Shown piece by piece: positions 39,801 through 47,648 of a DNA stretch of 47,648 bases. The stretch is taken from NCBI GenBank assembly GCA_017512805.1, contig JAFWES010000001.1, forward strand, positions 1 through 47,648, read 5' to 3'. The notes beneath the pieces were generated by a model. It saw only the letters and a list, made by a program, of their open reading frames with translations, did no database searches and was not told where the DNA came from. Positions within the stretch are counted from its first letter, which is position 1. Every line of letters starts with the position of its first letter. The translations under genes were made by a program, and so were the position numbers. The DNA comes from Clostridia bacterium (GTDB lineage: Bacteria > Bacillota > Clostridia > Christensenellales > Aristaeellaceae).

Positions 39801-42538
39801 CCGTGGACGCGGTTTGCGGCGAGGGCGAAACGGTCAGCTTCACGGTGTCCGTGAATGCGGACGACGCGGTCTATCAGTGGCAGAAGGACGGGCAGGATAT
39901 CCCCGGCGCGGCGGAGGCGGTTTATACGATCAGCGCCGCGGAGCTGGAGGACGCCGGTTCGTATGCGTGCGTGGTCACGGCCGGCGGAAGTACGAAGCGT
40001 TCGGAGGGCGCAGCGCTGACGGTGAATCAGACGCTGATCCATATCACGCGGCAGCCTGAGGGCAAAGAGATCGCGGAGGGCGCGGACGAAACGTTGTCGA
40101 TCGTGGCGACGCCTGTCGGCGTGACATACGCGTGGGAGGAAGCCTCCGCCTCCGGGGACGAATGGGAACAGCTGGGGGCAGGATCGGAGCTGAGCCTGAG
40201 CTGGCTGCCGGCGGGGACGCATACGATCCGCGCGGTTGTTTCGAAGGAAGGATTCGCATCCGTTATTTCTAACGAGGTGACGGTTGCGGTGCAGATGGCG
40301 CGCTATACCGTGACATATGATGCGAATCAGGGGCATTTTGAGAGCGATAACGGATCAACCGTCACCGTTTCTGGTGTTCGCGGAACCTATACGATCGATG
40401 TAGAGATTCCCGTCAGGGAGGGATATGAGTTCACGGGCTGGATGATCGGGGACGAACCGGTTGAAGGGGATACCATTACCGTGAACGGAGACGTGACGCT
40501 GTTGGCAGGCTGGAGGGAGATCAGGTATACGGTGACCTATGACGCCGGCCTCGGTTTCTTTGAAAACGATCAGCGCACGATGACCGTGGAGAACGTGAAG
40601 GGGACATATGCCCTGATTGATGACGAGCCGGCGAGAGAAGGATACTCCTTCGGCGGATGGATGCTGAACGGGCAGATCGTCACGGGAACGATCGAGGTGA
40701 CGGAAGATATCACGCTGCAGGCTGAATGGGCGGAGAATCCCAGCCCGGACATCACGCAGGATCTCGCCCCGGATTATTACCCCAGCATAGACGGACAGGG
40801 ATTCAGGGTAGACGCAGAGGGCATCGATCTCCATTATCAGTGGCAGACCAAAATGCCGGGCGGTGACTGGACAGATGTCCCGGACAATGACAGCAATCTT
40901 TACACGCCGTTCCTGAACGCCTCACATGACGGCATGCAGATCAGATGTGTGATTACAGATGAAGGATATGCTCCGCCAACGACGACCAATTCGGCAACGG
41001 CGACATTCCATTGGGTCATTCACGCCACGTCTGTCAGAATTGAGGAAGTCGACGTTCCGAATAATCCGGTTATCGGCGACCAGTTGACGCTTCGGGCTGT
41101 TGTTGAGCCGGAAGGATATACCGATCAGATTATCTGGACGAGCGATCATACAGATATCGCAACGGTCAGCGACGGCACTGTCACCATAAACGGCCTGGGC
41201 GAGGCGGATATCAGCGCTTCTGCGAACGGGATGGCGGCCAGCTATCATCTGACGGTCAACCATGTTGTCGTGACGCTGAACGCGAATGGCGGGGCGTTCA
41301 GCGATGGTTCGGAAACCATTTTGAAGAGAGCAGAGGTCGGCGCTTATGTGCCGTCGGATGAGCCTGCAAAAAAGGGATTCAGTTTTATGGGCTGGAGCGA
41401 GACAGAGGATGGGCAGGTTATCTCAGAACTGAATATTACCGAGTCAGTCACGCTATATGCTGTCTGGGAAGAAGAGTCTGCAGGGGAGCTGACAATTCAG
41501 ACGCAGCCCGCTCATGTTCTGGCTAAATATAATGGAAGCGTAACGTTTGCGGTGGAAGCCGGACTTCAGAAAAATGGCAGTTTATTGATTCCGGAAGGGA
41601 TATCTTATCAGTGGCAGAAGTACAGTCAATCCGAAGGAACTTGGGGCGATATCCCTGGCGCAACCGGAGATAGTTATACAGTTTCCGGCGTGAAAGATTC
41701 AGACAACAGGGCAAAATATCGTGTGATTGTATCATATCAGTCGGATACACTATTTTCTGATGAGGCGGTCCTGTTTGTCTTAAATGGCTCTTCCTATTCT
41801 GAGACGATGATAGTTCAGGTCGGTGAGGTTGTGAATCTGTATAATTATGTATCCGGTTACCCTCGTCCGACAATTGAGATTTATGAGGAAGGGCCAAATT
41901 ATCAGACACCGGTGAGCCATGGGAGCGATTACACCTTCATTGCTGATGCAGAGCAGGATGGACACGGGTTTTTCTGCCAGGTAACACTGGACGATGTGAG
42001 CGTACAAACGCAGACGATGACTTTATCGGTGCAGCAGCCTTCATTGACTCCTTATAGTGTGATAATCACGGCAGGACAGGAGGAATATGAAATTGATCCT
42101 TCAATGTCGGGGTCAATTTATATTAGTATAGATAGTAGCGTATATAAAGATGAATACGAACAGTATTACGGGGATGAAAATAATAATCTGTATTATGTCT
42201 GGGAAAAGAGTACAAATGAATCAGATTGGATGATTATAGAAGATCACTATGGAGATTATGAAATCGATAACTATTCTTTGACAACATATGAAGAATGGAT
42301 AGATACAGCAACACCAGGTGAAGTATATTACTACCGTCTCGTCGTAAATGGTGTGCTGTCGGAACCGGTGACGATCAGATTTACTGAAAGCGAATATCAT
42401 GATGAAATTTGTCCTGAATGTGGAGGTATGGGTGGAGAGCATGCTCCTGGGTGTCCTCTCGGACCAGGAGGTGGGGAAGGAGGGGATCCTTACGATACCA
42501 ACGATCCCGACAATCCAGACTATCAATACAATCCCTGA
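36884..42538 (+). CDS. Giant secreted multidomain surface protein with LRR, Ig-like, Big_2 and InlB-type repeats, 1884 aa
   Basis: A signal peptide (about 1-31) is followed by BspA-type leucine-rich repeats (about 32-110) and Ig-like domains. A fibronectin-like domain lies near 324-420, Big_2 domains at about 700-782 and 1379-1460, an I-set-like Ig domain at about 965-1049, and four InlB/Flg_new-type modules with GW or GWxxxxx cores at about 783-852, 1139-1212, 1212-1282 and 1460-1532. The C-terminal 350 residues are acidic and Tyr-rich and end in a Cys/Gly-rich tail (CPECGG). No LPXTG, SLH or membrane anchor is seen. Likely role is adhesion. From about 41480 the DNA becomes AT-rich, unlike the rest of the gene. 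Confidence 0.85.
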   Translation: MRNDVPFRKVCRVFAMILAMIYVFTAGALADTLALPSALKVIDAEAFYGDTSLDEVTLPDRIEEIRDRAFAGSSVRKINLPDSLRLIADDAFSGTSIEELMVEAGDTYAYRWAYDHDYAPPVITAQPVSVFSGLDETAVFSLTAIVSEADYDWQYSDDGEEWTSAGVNTPSYAFTVTMENKDRRYRCVVSHGTKSVISDTVRVENALPTELSLSETGILTFRITETKPHTVMLGVYGSQPAHTSFFPLIPKAFAEGDDLLAVIPVMIGANETEYSINISNFFTSTGDYRVEAKAVGSAEEKDARDMGVGSVVSSNTVYFTRPDTSLETPAGISWGTGMAYGRAYWNEVADAASYQVMLYSGNDIVASRNINTTYFDFSSGWVDFANVTAGQYTFTVTALSADITQVSNSAESAHSALLAEPDQSSAVSIVTQPASRYAAQGSEASISVAVNGIGVTCQWFVDEEAVGLEDDFSIDLDTSVLGTQDVYCVVTDAFGNTERSATATVTVLDDRPVEHIISAQPQDAEVDPDGHAVIFTVGHSLPSYYRIEYTWYYSYDEGADWEVFGGNRSRVSCDAYPSNNGLRIRCSVKATSPTGAVICEEMSETAALTVRKKDIAITTDLDSYYWTAGERYAFIGAEADESLNAQLTYQWYVDGQPWPGATMNMFDLSLITEDSEIYCVLTAGTAAETSRTATVHVGTNPATEVRIIVQSGNTEHLAAGDSVRLRAALSPAKCTSAVEWSSDEPGVAAVDQYGHVTAVGFGEAVITASAEGCSDWVTVHVDSYKVTYDPMGGRFPDGETSSRLERVAIGQNASLPQVFKQGDTFRGWELNGEIVTSLIPASDVTLYAAWENSVQQEDDDVEIAQDMEPRQYAKIGEYAKFEVVTNGAKVRSYEWQVSTDEGGTWSRYDDGVADGRKTSLEVLAAAENNGWQFRVVITGYRNGTVVTSTASTLATGTTDTPPQTESFRFTLQPVDAVCGEGETVSFTVSVNADDAVYQWQKDGQDIPGAAEAVYTISAAELEDAGSYACVVTAGGSTKRSEGAALTVNQTLIHITRQPEGKEIAEGADETLSIVATPVGVTYAWEEASASGDEWEQLGAGSELSLSWLPAGTHTIRAVVSKEGFASVISNEVTVAVQMARYTVTYDANQGHFESDNGSTVTVSGVRGTYTIDVEIPVREGYEFTGWMIGDEPVEGDTITVNGDVTLLAGWREIRYTVTYDAGLGFFENDQRTMTVENVKGTYALIDDEPAREGYSFGGWMLNGQIVTGTIEVTEDITLQAEWAENPSPDITQDLAPDYYPSIDGQGFRVDAEGIDLHYQWQTKMPGGDWTDVPDNDSNLYTPFLNASHDGMQIRCVITDEGYAPPTTTNSATATFHWVIHATSVRIEEVDVPNNPVIGDQLTLRAVVEPEGYTDQIIWTSDHTDIATVSDGTVTINGLGEADISASANGMAASYHLTVNHVVVTLNANGGAFSDGSETILKRAEVGAYVPSDEPAKKGFSFMGWSETEDGQVISELNITESVTLYAVWEEESAGELTIQTQPAHVLAKYNGSVTFAVEAGLQKNGSLLIPEGISYQWQKYSQSEGTWGDIPGATGDSYTVSGVKDSDNRAKYRVIVSYQSDTLFSDEAVLFVLNGSSYSETMIVQVGEVVNLYNYVSGYPRPTIEIYEEGPNYQTPVSHGSDYTFIADAEQDGHGFFCQVTLDDVSVQTQTMTLSVQQPSLTPYSVIITAGQEEYEIDPSMSGSIYISIDSSVYKDEYEQYYGDENNNLYYVWEKSTNESDWMIIEDHYGDYEIDNYSLTTYEEWIDTATPGEVYYYRLVVNGVLSEPVTIRFTESEYHDEICPECGGMGGEHAPGCPLGPGGGEGGDPYDTNDPDNPDYQYNP

Positions 42539-42690
42539 ATGTAACCATAATATATAGCCTGCGTAGGGGGCATGTACCGCCCTTACGGACAGAGATCAGA
42601 TGTGGCGCCGAGTTCACCGGTCAGTTTACCAAGGTAAGGACTGTAAGCTCGCTGTAAAAGAACAGAGCAAAGCGAAAACAAACAGAACAG

Positions 42691-42724
42691 AAAAACAGCA
42701 CCCGCCCGTGCATACGGGCGGGTG
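42691..42724 (-). terminator. Terminator of the HepT/MntA genes
   Basis: CACCCGCCCGT (42699-42709) pairs perfectly with 42714-42724 across a 4-nt loop. On the minus strand it is followed by CTGTTTTT, giving an intrinsic terminator for the toxin-antitoxin transcript. Confidence 0.75.
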
Positions 42725-42840
42725 CGTGCATGATGCGGCAGAAGAATGCTAATTCTTCACAGATTTCGCACTAATGCGGTTTCCTCTGCACCTCACGCAA
42801 GTCAAACATTGAGAAATGTCAGTAATTCTTCGAACGTCTT

Positions 42841-42877
42841 CCAGCTCTTTCGGTAGGAAAAGAGCTGGGGCTGTTTT
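42841..42877 (+). terminator. Possible plus-strand terminator after the surface gene
   Basis: CCAGCTCTTT (42841-42850) pairs with AAAGAGCTGG (42859-42868), followed after 5 nt by TTTT. It could end the long surface-gene transcript. The 355-bp gap otherwise holds only the minus-strand terminator. Confidence 0.5.
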
Positions 42878-42893
42878 CAAAGCTGAAAGCAGA

Positions 42894-43262
42894 TTATGAT
42901 GGATCCTTATCGTCCATGCCTGCGACCTCAGCCTCACAATACTTCTTCAGGGCTGGAATATCATCATGAACTATTTCCCAGGCTGTCTGTTTGTCTACCG
43001 ATCCATAGTTATGCGCAATAATATTTCTTAAGGCACGAATCTGGCGCCACGGCATCCCGGTATGCTCCAGACGGTATGATTCCGACAGAAGCCCCGCAAG
43101 TTCCCCGATCTGCATCAGACACATTGCAACAGCGTTCTGGTAGATGAAGCTTTCGTCAAAAAGACTTTTGTCATCTCCGAAATGAGCTACAGTAGCTTCA
43201 ATCTGAAGACAGTAATCCAGCATGTGCAGCAGTAAGCTTTGATCCCTTTTACTGGCGTTCAT
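42894..43262 (-). CDS. HEPN-domain toxin, HepT (DUF86) type, 122 aa
   Basis: The HEPN ribonuclease motif Rx4HxY is intact: Arg79, His84 and Tyr86 in ALRNIIAHNYG. HepT-type toxins are held inactive by a MntA-type nucleotidyltransferase that modifies the Tyr. I chose ATG 43262 (MNASKRDQS); it overlaps the MntA gene by 14 bp and has GAGGAG about 11 nt upstream. A longer open frame to 43358 would run into the partner gene without domain support. Confidence 0.9.
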   Translation of the reverse strand: MNASKRDQSLLLHMLDYCLQIEATVAHFGDDKSLFDESFIYQNAVAMCLMQIGELAGLLSESYRLEHTGMPWRQIRALRNIIAHNYGSVDKQTAWEIVHDDIPALKKYCEAEVAGMDDKDPS

Positions 43263-43545
43263 ATAACAGTTTCTCCTCATTTTGAATCGAAGACAGAAAG
43301 GAATCATCCAGGGCGGTCGTTGACAGTAAATCCACAGAAGTACCCAAGGCATCCTCAAGATCAGTCAGAAGGAACGCCATCTGCAATCCATGAACTCGGC
43401 CTTTATCAATCCGAAGATCAATATCGCTATGAGCTGTGTTATCGCCTCTGGCATAAGAACCAAAAAGCGTCATTCGATCAACACCATACCGCGCAGCGAT
43501 TGGTGAAACAATTTGCCGTATTTCAGAAACGCTGTACACGCTCAT
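43249..43545 (-). CDS. Minimal nucleotidyltransferase antitoxin, MntA type, 98 aa
   Basis: The polymerase-beta-like core has GSYARGDNTAHSDIDL, giving the GSx10DxD metal site (Gly29-Ser30, Asp41, Asp43). It lies directly upstream of the HEPN toxin in the usual antitoxin-first order. The start is not settled: ATG 43545 is only 2 nt from AAGGAGG; GTG 43539 has better spacing (8 nt), and TTG 43557 is also possible. Confidence 0.9.
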   Translation of the reverse strand: MSVYSVSEIRQIVSPIAARYGVDRMTLFGSYARGDNTAHSDIDLRIDKGRVHGLQMAFLLTDLEDALGTSVDLLSTTALDDSFLSSIQNEEKLLYERQ

Positions 43546-43681
43546 GCCCTCCTTCAAACTTCTTCCTGAAAGATTTTAACATGATCTGCCTGTCTGCGCA
43601 AGCGCTTTACGGTTTCATTACTCAGCATAACAGCATAAAGCTACGACTCACGGTAAACAGATGGATCAGTTTTACAGAATA

Positions 43682-43836
43682 GACACACCTGAACAAGTGT
43701 ACATAAAGCATACGAGGGAACGCCCGTGAAATCAAGGGATTCCGCGGGCATTCCGGCATCTGGAGGGGAAGGAACGTGGGAAAAAGGGCGGAAAACGGAA
43801 AACGATGGACACACACGGAAAGGTGTACATTATGCA
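43682..43836. repeat. Two spaced copies of a 29-bp repeat upstream of the S10 operon
   Basis: GACACAC, 8 variable bases, then GTGTACAT and NANGCA occur at 43682-43710 and 43808-43836, about 22 of 29 matching. The intervening and following plus strand (43700-43900) is markedly purine-rich with many GGGAA/GGAA blocks. No gene is seen in 43546-43924. Confidence 0.55.
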
Positions 43837-43924
43837 AGGCGGGAAATGCGGGAATAGAAGGGGCGGAGGCCAAGAAAAAACCCGAAAACCGCAAAATTTT
43901 TTTCGAAATACCAGGTTTCCCCTA

Positions 43925-43953
43925 TTGATTTCCTCCGCTTCACAGTGTATAAT
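43925..43953 (+). promoter_or_regulatory. Promoter of the S10 ribosomal operon
   Basis: TTGATT (43925-43930) and TATAAT (43948-43953) are 17 bp apart. Transcription should begin near 43960. The operon has its own promoter here rather than following tuf or fusA. Confidence 0.8.
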
Positions 43954-43959
43954 AACCGC

Positions 43960-44130
43960 TGTTGTCTGTGTAGGGATGAAGGGGTAAGTTGCCGCCGGGC
44001 CAGGCGGGTAATTATCCTGGACCAGCCCGCCAATCGGGCGACGGACTCGAACGCCAGAGCCGGCCGAGCACCTGCGAGCGACGCCGGGACAGGGCGAAAA
44101 ACAAGAACGAAATCAAGGAGGTTAACAGGT
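43960..44130 (+). promoter_or_regulatory. Long GC-rich leader of the S10 operon with competing hairpins
   Basis: About 170 nt of leader precede rpsJ. GGCGGG (44003-44008) can pair with CCCGCC (44026-44031), while GCCCG (44025-44029) can pair with CGGGC (44035-44039). The two pairings exclude each other. Such switches in ribosomal leaders often bind an operon product such as L4; this is inference and I could not match a named family. Confidence 0.45.
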
Positions 44131-44439
44131 ATGGCCAGCCAGAAAATTCGTATCAAGCTGAAGAGCTACGAGCACAAACTGATCGATCAGAGTGCCGAGC
44201 GGATCGTTGAGACCGCCAAGCGCACAGGTGCCCGTGTCTCCGGACCTATCCCGCTGCCCACCGAGCGCGAGGTCGTGACCATCCTCCGCGCGGTCCACAA
44301 GTACAAGGACAGCCGCGAGCAGTTCGAGCGCCGGACGCACAAGCGTCTGATCGACATCAATAACCCGAATCCCAAAACGGTGGACGCCATGATGAAGCTG
44401 GATCTTCCTGCTGGTGTCGAAATCGAAATGAAGCTGTAA
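44131..44439 (+). CDS. rpsJ: 30S ribosomal protein S10, 102 aa
   Basis: S10 of the small subunit head, also the NusE antitermination factor. [27 protein letters not shown] and the R-THKRLIDI segment are diagnostic. Length is standard. AAGGAGG lies 9 nt before ATG 44131. First gene of the S10 operon. Confidence 0.99.
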   Translation: MASQKIRIKLKSYEHKLIDQSAERIVETAKRTGARVSGPIPLPTEREVVTILRAVHKYKDSREQFERRTHKRLIDINNPNPKTVDAMMKLDLPAGVEIEMKL

Positions 44440-44455
44440 GCGGGAGGAAACGAAG

Positions 44456-45097
44456 ATGAAGAAAGCGATCGTGGGTAAAAAGATCGGTATGACGCAGGTC
44501 TTCGCGGAAGACGGCCGTCTGATCCCGGTCACCGTGATTGAAGCGGGTCCCTGCACGGTGGTGCAGACCAAGAATCAGGAAAGCGACGGTTATGACGCGG
44601 TGCAGGTCGGTTTCGGCGACCTGACCGAGAACCGGGCCAAGAAGCTGCTGAACCGGCCTGAGCTGGGTCATTTCAAGAAGGCCGGCGTGGACGCCAAGCG
44701 TCATCTGCGGGAATTCCGCTTTGACGACTGCAGCGGCTACAAGGTCGGGGATGTGCTCAAGTGCGATCAGTTCGCCAGCGGCGACAAGATCGACATCACC
44801 GGCATCAGCAAGGGCCACGGCTACACCGGCGCCATCCAGCGCTGGAATCAGCACACCGGCCCCATGGCTCACGGCTCCAAGTATCACAGGGGCGTGGGTT
44901 CCCTGAGCGCCAACTCCGACCCCAGCCGGGTGTTCAAAAACAAGCACATGGCCGGCCAGTACGGTGTGGAGCGCGTAACGGTGCTGAATCTGGAAGTTGT
45001 TCAGGTGGACGCGGAGCGGAACCTGCTGCTGGTGAAGGGCGCTGTGCCCGGCCCCAACGAAGGCCTGCTGCTGATCCGTGACACCGTGAAGGCGTAA
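44456..45097 (+). CDS. rplC: 50S ribosomal protein L3, 213 aa
   Basis: L3 binds 23S rRNA early in assembly near the peptidyl-transferase centre. Landmarks are [16 protein letters not shown] at the N-terminus and the central [20 protein letters not shown] loop. It follows rpsJ by 16 bp, with GGGAGG as ribosome site. Length is normal. Confidence 0.99.
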   Translation: MKKAIVGKKIGMTQVFAEDGRLIPVTVIEAGPCTVVQTKNQESDGYDAVQVGFGDLTENRAKKLLNRPELGHFKKAGVDAKRHLREFRFDDCSGYKVGDVLKCDQFASGDKIDITGISKGHGYTGAIQRWNQHTGPMAHGSKYHRGVGSLSANSDPSRVFKNKHMAGQYGVERVTVLNLEVVQVDAERNLLLVKGAVPGPNEGLLLIRDTVKA

Positions 45098-45119
45098 CCG
45101 GAAGGAAGGAGTTAGAACA

Positions 45120-45743
45120 ATGGCTAAGACTGCTCTGTATAATATGGAAGGAGCAACCATCGGCGAGGTGGAGCTGAGCGACGAGATCTTCGCCGCTCCC
45201 ATCAACGAAGCCGCAATGCACCTGGTGGTCCGCTCTTACCTGGCAGCCCAGCGCCAGGGCACCCAGAGCGCCCTGACCCGCGGACAGGTCCGCGGCGGCG
45301 GCCGGAAAATCTACCGTCAGAAGGGCACCGGCAATGCCCGGCACCATGGCAACCGCGCTCCCCAGTTCAAACATGGCGGCGTGGTGTTTGCACCGAAGCC
45401 CCGGGATTATGTGATCGCCGTGAATAAGAAGGTTCGCCGCCTGGCCTTTAAGAGCGCCATGACCGCGAAGCTGAACGAGGGCGGAATCATCGTGGTGGAC
45501 GCCCTGAACCTGAAGGAAGCCAAGACGAAGCTGATGGCCCAGGCCCTGAAAAATCTGAAGGCCGACAAAAAAGCCCTCGTCGTGCTTCCCGAGAAGGACG
45601 AGAACGTGGTCCGCGCTACCGCCAACCTGGCTGAAGCGAAGACCACCTACGTCAACACCCTGAATGTGTATGACATCCTGAACGCGGACAAGGTGATTCT
45701 GACCAAGGCCGCCAAGGAATCCGTCGAGGAGGTGTACGCGTAA
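45120..45743 (+). CDS. rplD: 50S ribosomal protein L4, 207 aa
   Basis: L4 lines the exit tunnel and in some bacteria represses its own operon. The conserved tunnel loop is visible as GQVRGGGRKIYRQKGTGNAR, then FKHGGVVFAPKPRDY. GGAAGGAG precedes the start. The stop shares one base with the rplW start, so translation is coupled. Confidence 0.99.
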   Translation: MAKTALYNMEGATIGEVELSDEIFAAPINEAAMHLVVRSYLAAQRQGTQSALTRGQVRGGGRKIYRQKGTGNARHHGNRAPQFKHGGVVFAPKPRDYVIAVNKKVRRLAFKSAMTAKLNEGGIIVVDALNLKEAKTKLMAQALKNLKADKKALVVLPEKDENVVRATANLAEAKTTYVNTLNVYDILNADKVILTKAAKESVEEVYA

Positions 45744-46045
45744 TGAAGAACGCCTATGATATTATCAAGCGGCCCATCCTCACCGAAAAGGCGTACGAGG
45801 GCTTCGCGGACAAGCGCTATATCTTCGAAGTGGATATTCACGCCAACAAGGCCGAGATCAAGGAAGCGGTCGAAACCGTTTTCGCGGACGACGGCGTGAA
45901 GGTGGACAAGGTAAACACCCTGCGGACCATCGGCAAGATGAAGCGCCAGGGACGTACCCAGGGCAGGACGCCCGAAACCAAGAAGGCCTATGTGACCCTG
46001 AAGAAGGACTCGAAGCCCATCAAGTTCTTCGAAGGCATGGCCTAA
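45743..46045 (+). CDS. rplW: 50S ribosomal protein L23, 100 aa
   Basis: L23 sits at the exit tunnel mouth and docks trigger factor and SRP. DIIKRPILTEKAYEG and the basic KMKRQGRTQGRTPETKKAYV loop are typical. TAATG overlap with rplD. Confidence 0.99.
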   Translation: MKNAYDIIKRPILTEKAYEGFADKRYIFEVDIHANKAEIKEAVETVFADDGVKVDKVNTLRTIGKMKRQGRTQGRTPETKKAYVTLKKDSKPIKFFEGMA

Positions 46046-46069
46046 TTACAGCAGGGAGGAGACGAAAAC

Positions 46070-46903
46070 ATGGCTATTCGAGTTTACAAGCCGACTTCGC
46101 CCGCCCGGCGCTTCATGTCGGTTCTGACCTATGAGGAAATCACGAAGAAGCAGCCTGAGAAGAGCCTCACGGAGTACCTGAAGAAGAACGCCGGCCGTAA
46201 CAACCAGGGCAAGATCACCGTCCGGCATCAGGGCGGCGGCAACAAAGTTAAGTACCGCATCATCGATTTCAAGCGGGACAAGATCGACATTCCCGCCAAG
46301 GTGAATGCCATCGAGTATGACCCGAACCGCAGCGCATTTATCGCCCTGCTGTTCTACGCTAACGGCGAGAAGCGCTACATTCTGGCCCCGCTGGGCCTGA
46401 AGGTCGGCGATACCGTGATCTCCAGCGACAGCGCGGATATCAAGCCCGGCAATGCGCTGCCGATCAGCAACATCCCCGTCGGTACCCTGATCCACAATCT
46501 GGAGATCAAGCCCGGCCGCGGCGGACAGCTGGTTCGCAGCGCCGGCATGAGCGCCCAGCTGATGGCGAAGGAAAACGGCTATGCGCAGGTCCGCCTGCCC
46601 AGCGGTGAAATGCGGAAGCTGCCGCTGAACGCCAGAGCCACCATCGGAACCGTGGGCAACACGGATCATGAGAACGTCCGTCTGGGCAAGGCAGGCCGTG
46701 TCCGTCACATGGGCGTGCGGCCCACCGTCCGCGGCGTGGTTATGAACCCGAACGATCACCCCCATGGCGGCGGCGAAGGCAAGAGCCCCGTGGGTATGCC
46801 CGCTCCTGTGACCCCGTGGGGCAAGCCGGCCCTGGGTTACAAGACCCGGAAGCATAAGAAGTATTCCAACAAGATGATCGTCAAGCGCGCCGGCAAGAAG
46901 TAA
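46070..46903 (+). CDS. rplB: 50S ribosomal protein L2, 277 aa
   Basis: L2 supports subunit joining and peptidyl transfer. [20 protein letters not shown], the [18 protein letters not shown] block and the C-terminal [19 protein letters not shown] with the key His are all present. Length is standard. GGGAGGAG precedes the start. Confidence 0.99.
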   Translation: MAIRVYKPTSPARRFMSVLTYEEITKKQPEKSLTEYLKKNAGRNNQGKITVRHQGGGNKVKYRIIDFKRDKIDIPAKVNAIEYDPNRSAFIALLFYANGEKRYILAPLGLKVGDTVISSDSADIKPGNALPISNIPVGTLIHNLEIKPGRGGQLVRSAGMSAQLMAKENGYAQVRLPSGEMRKLPLNARATIGTVGNTDHENVRLGKAGRVRHMGVRPTVRGVVMNPNDHPHGGGEGKSPVGMPAPVTPWGKPALGYKTRKHKKYSNKMIVKRAGKK

Positions 46904-46927
46904 GCGGAAGGAGGCTATGGAGAATAA

Positions 46928-47206
46928 ATGAGCCGTTCCATTAAGAAAGGCCCCTATGTAGAGGCCGCGCTGATGAAGCGCATTCAGGAAATGAACAATT
47001 CCGGAAAGAAAGCGGTCGTAAAGACCTGGAGCCGCGCAAGCACCATCTTCCCGGATTTTGTGGGACACACCGTGGCCGTACATGACGGCCGGAAACATGT
47101 TCCGGTTTATGTGACGGAGGACATGGTGGGTCATAAGCTGGGCGAGTTCGCCCCCACCCGCACCTTCCGCGGCCATGCCGGCGACAAGGGAAGCAATCGG
47201 AAATAA
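46928..47206 (+). CDS. rpsS: 30S ribosomal protein S19, 92 aa
   Basis: S19 forms part of the small-subunit head with S13. [37 protein letters not shown] and [14 protein letters not shown] are diagnostic. GGAAGGAGG lies upstream of ATG 46928. Confidence 0.99.
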   Translation: MSRSIKKGPYVEAALMKRIQEMNNSGKKAVVKTWSRASTIFPDFVGHTVAVHDGRKHVPVYVTEDMVGHKLGEFAPTRTFRGHAGDKGSNRK

Positions 47207-47225
47207 GGAGAGGAGTTGAAACAAC

Positions 47226-47609
47226 ATGGCTACCCGTAGCAAGGAGAAAGCGGCGGCCCGCAAGGCGAATGCCGATCGTCGGCCGCAGGCTCACGCCAAG
47301 TACGTTCGCATCTCTCCCCGGAAGGTGAAGATCGTGATCGATCTGATCCGCGGTAAGGACGTGGACGAAGCTCTGGCCATTCTGCAGTACACCCCCAAGG
47401 CCGCGAGCCCCGTGGTGATGAAGCTGATCAACAGCGCCATCGCCAATGCGGTGAACAACCAGGAGTTGAACCGCCAGAACCTTTACGTCGCAGAGGTGTA
47501 TGCCAATCCCGGCCCCACCCTGAAGCGGTACGTTGCCCGCAGCCGCGGCAGCGCGTCTCCCATGCTCAAGCGCACCAGCCATATCAGCGTGGTGCTTGAC
47601 CAGAAGTAA
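47226..47609 (+). CDS. rplV: 50S ribosomal protein L22, 127 aa
   Basis: L22 lines the exit tunnel opposite L4. [20 protein letters not shown] and the C-terminal hairpin [20 protein letters not shown] followed by [10 protein letters not shown] fit the family, with a somewhat longer basic N-terminus (about 20 residues). Stop at 47607-47609. Confidence 0.99.
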   Translation: MATRSKEKAAARKANADRRPQAHAKYVRISPRKVKIVIDLIRGKDVDEALAILQYTPKAASPVVMKLINSAIANAVNNQELNRQNLYVAEVYANPGPTLKRYVARSRGSASPMLKRTSHISVVLDQK

Positions 47610-47627
47610 GGCGAAGGAGGATTCAAC

Positions 47628-47648
47628 ATGGGTCACAAGGTAAATCCC
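47628..47648 (+). CDS. rpsC: 30S ribosomal protein S3, first 7 codons only
   Basis: ATG 47628 with AAGGAGG 7-8 nt upstream begins MGHKVNP, the usual S3 start (MGxKVNP), in the expected position after rplV. The gene runs out of the window. Confidence 0.93.

Noticed and set aside
43622-43894. 90-codon minus-strand frame upstream of the S10 operon
   Set aside because: It arises from the purine-rich strand and the two 29-bp repeats. It has no ribosome site, and its product is low-complexity Phe/Pro/Leu.

Overview
The window looks like the chromosome of a fairly GC-rich, Gram-positive, anaerobic Firmicute of the Clostridia type. The evidence is strong GGAGG ribosome sites, TTG/GTG starts, perfect CtsR operators, a Firmicutes-style S10 ribosomal cluster, a primary sigma factor with a short region 1.1, and the families DUF3842, DUF4317, VanZ, ThrE and ECF S components. 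The signal peptides resemble those of gut and rumen Christensenellales-like bacteria; that placement is inference. Most of the DNA is GC-rich, except the 3' end of a giant surface gene, which is clearly AT-rich.

Layout. 1-139: 3' end of a group II intron. 149-5239 (minus): YfbK-like von Willebrand protein, ECF sigma factor, membrane protein with internal repeats (probable anti-sigma) and a secreted protein of unknown role. 5452-12778 (minus): hybrid histidine kinase, then substrate-binding protein, fused permease and ATPase of the FbpABC/AfuABC superfamily, then rpiB. 13200-13664: Hsp20 gene under two CtsR boxes, divergent from a secreted 5'-nucleotidase C-domain protein whose promoter is preceded by a 22-bp phased repeat array. 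15409-19850 (plus): five genes joined by four ATGA overlaps (MoxR ATPase, DUF58/DUF4129-like membrane protein, lipoprotein, DUF3842, ECF S component). 19928-23217: VanZ, SDR and carboxylesterase. 23415-24744 (minus): split ThrE exporter. 24858-32160: five-gene Opp/Dpp-type ABC operon with an unusually large second permease. 32315-35696: DUF4317, rpoD and rhomboid. 35908-43545: accessory segment with VapBC-like and MntA/HepT-like modules on either side of an 1884-aa Ig/InlB-repeat surface protein. 43925 to the end: start of the S10 operon (rpsJ, rplC, rplD, rplW, rplB, rpsS, rplV, beginning of rpsC).

How the genes work together. Both ABC import operons place a hairpin just after the binding-protein gene, which should keep binding protein in excess over membrane subunits. 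The first importer resembles hexose-phosphate AfuABC more than iron FbpABC and is followed by a pentose-phosphate isomerase, so sugar-phosphate uptake is a reasonable hypothesis. The kinase upstream has two receiver domains but no DNA-binding response regulator beside it.

The less ordinary parts are the 22-bp phased array, a dispersed hairpin repeat present twice in the window, the coupled MoxR-to-ECF operon whose DUF58-like protein appears to lack both the DUF58 C-terminal part and a transglutaminase, the oversized OppC-like permease, duplicated translation-start regions at two genes, and a 36-bp repeat array after rpoD. No CRISPR array, tRNA or rRNA gene was seen.
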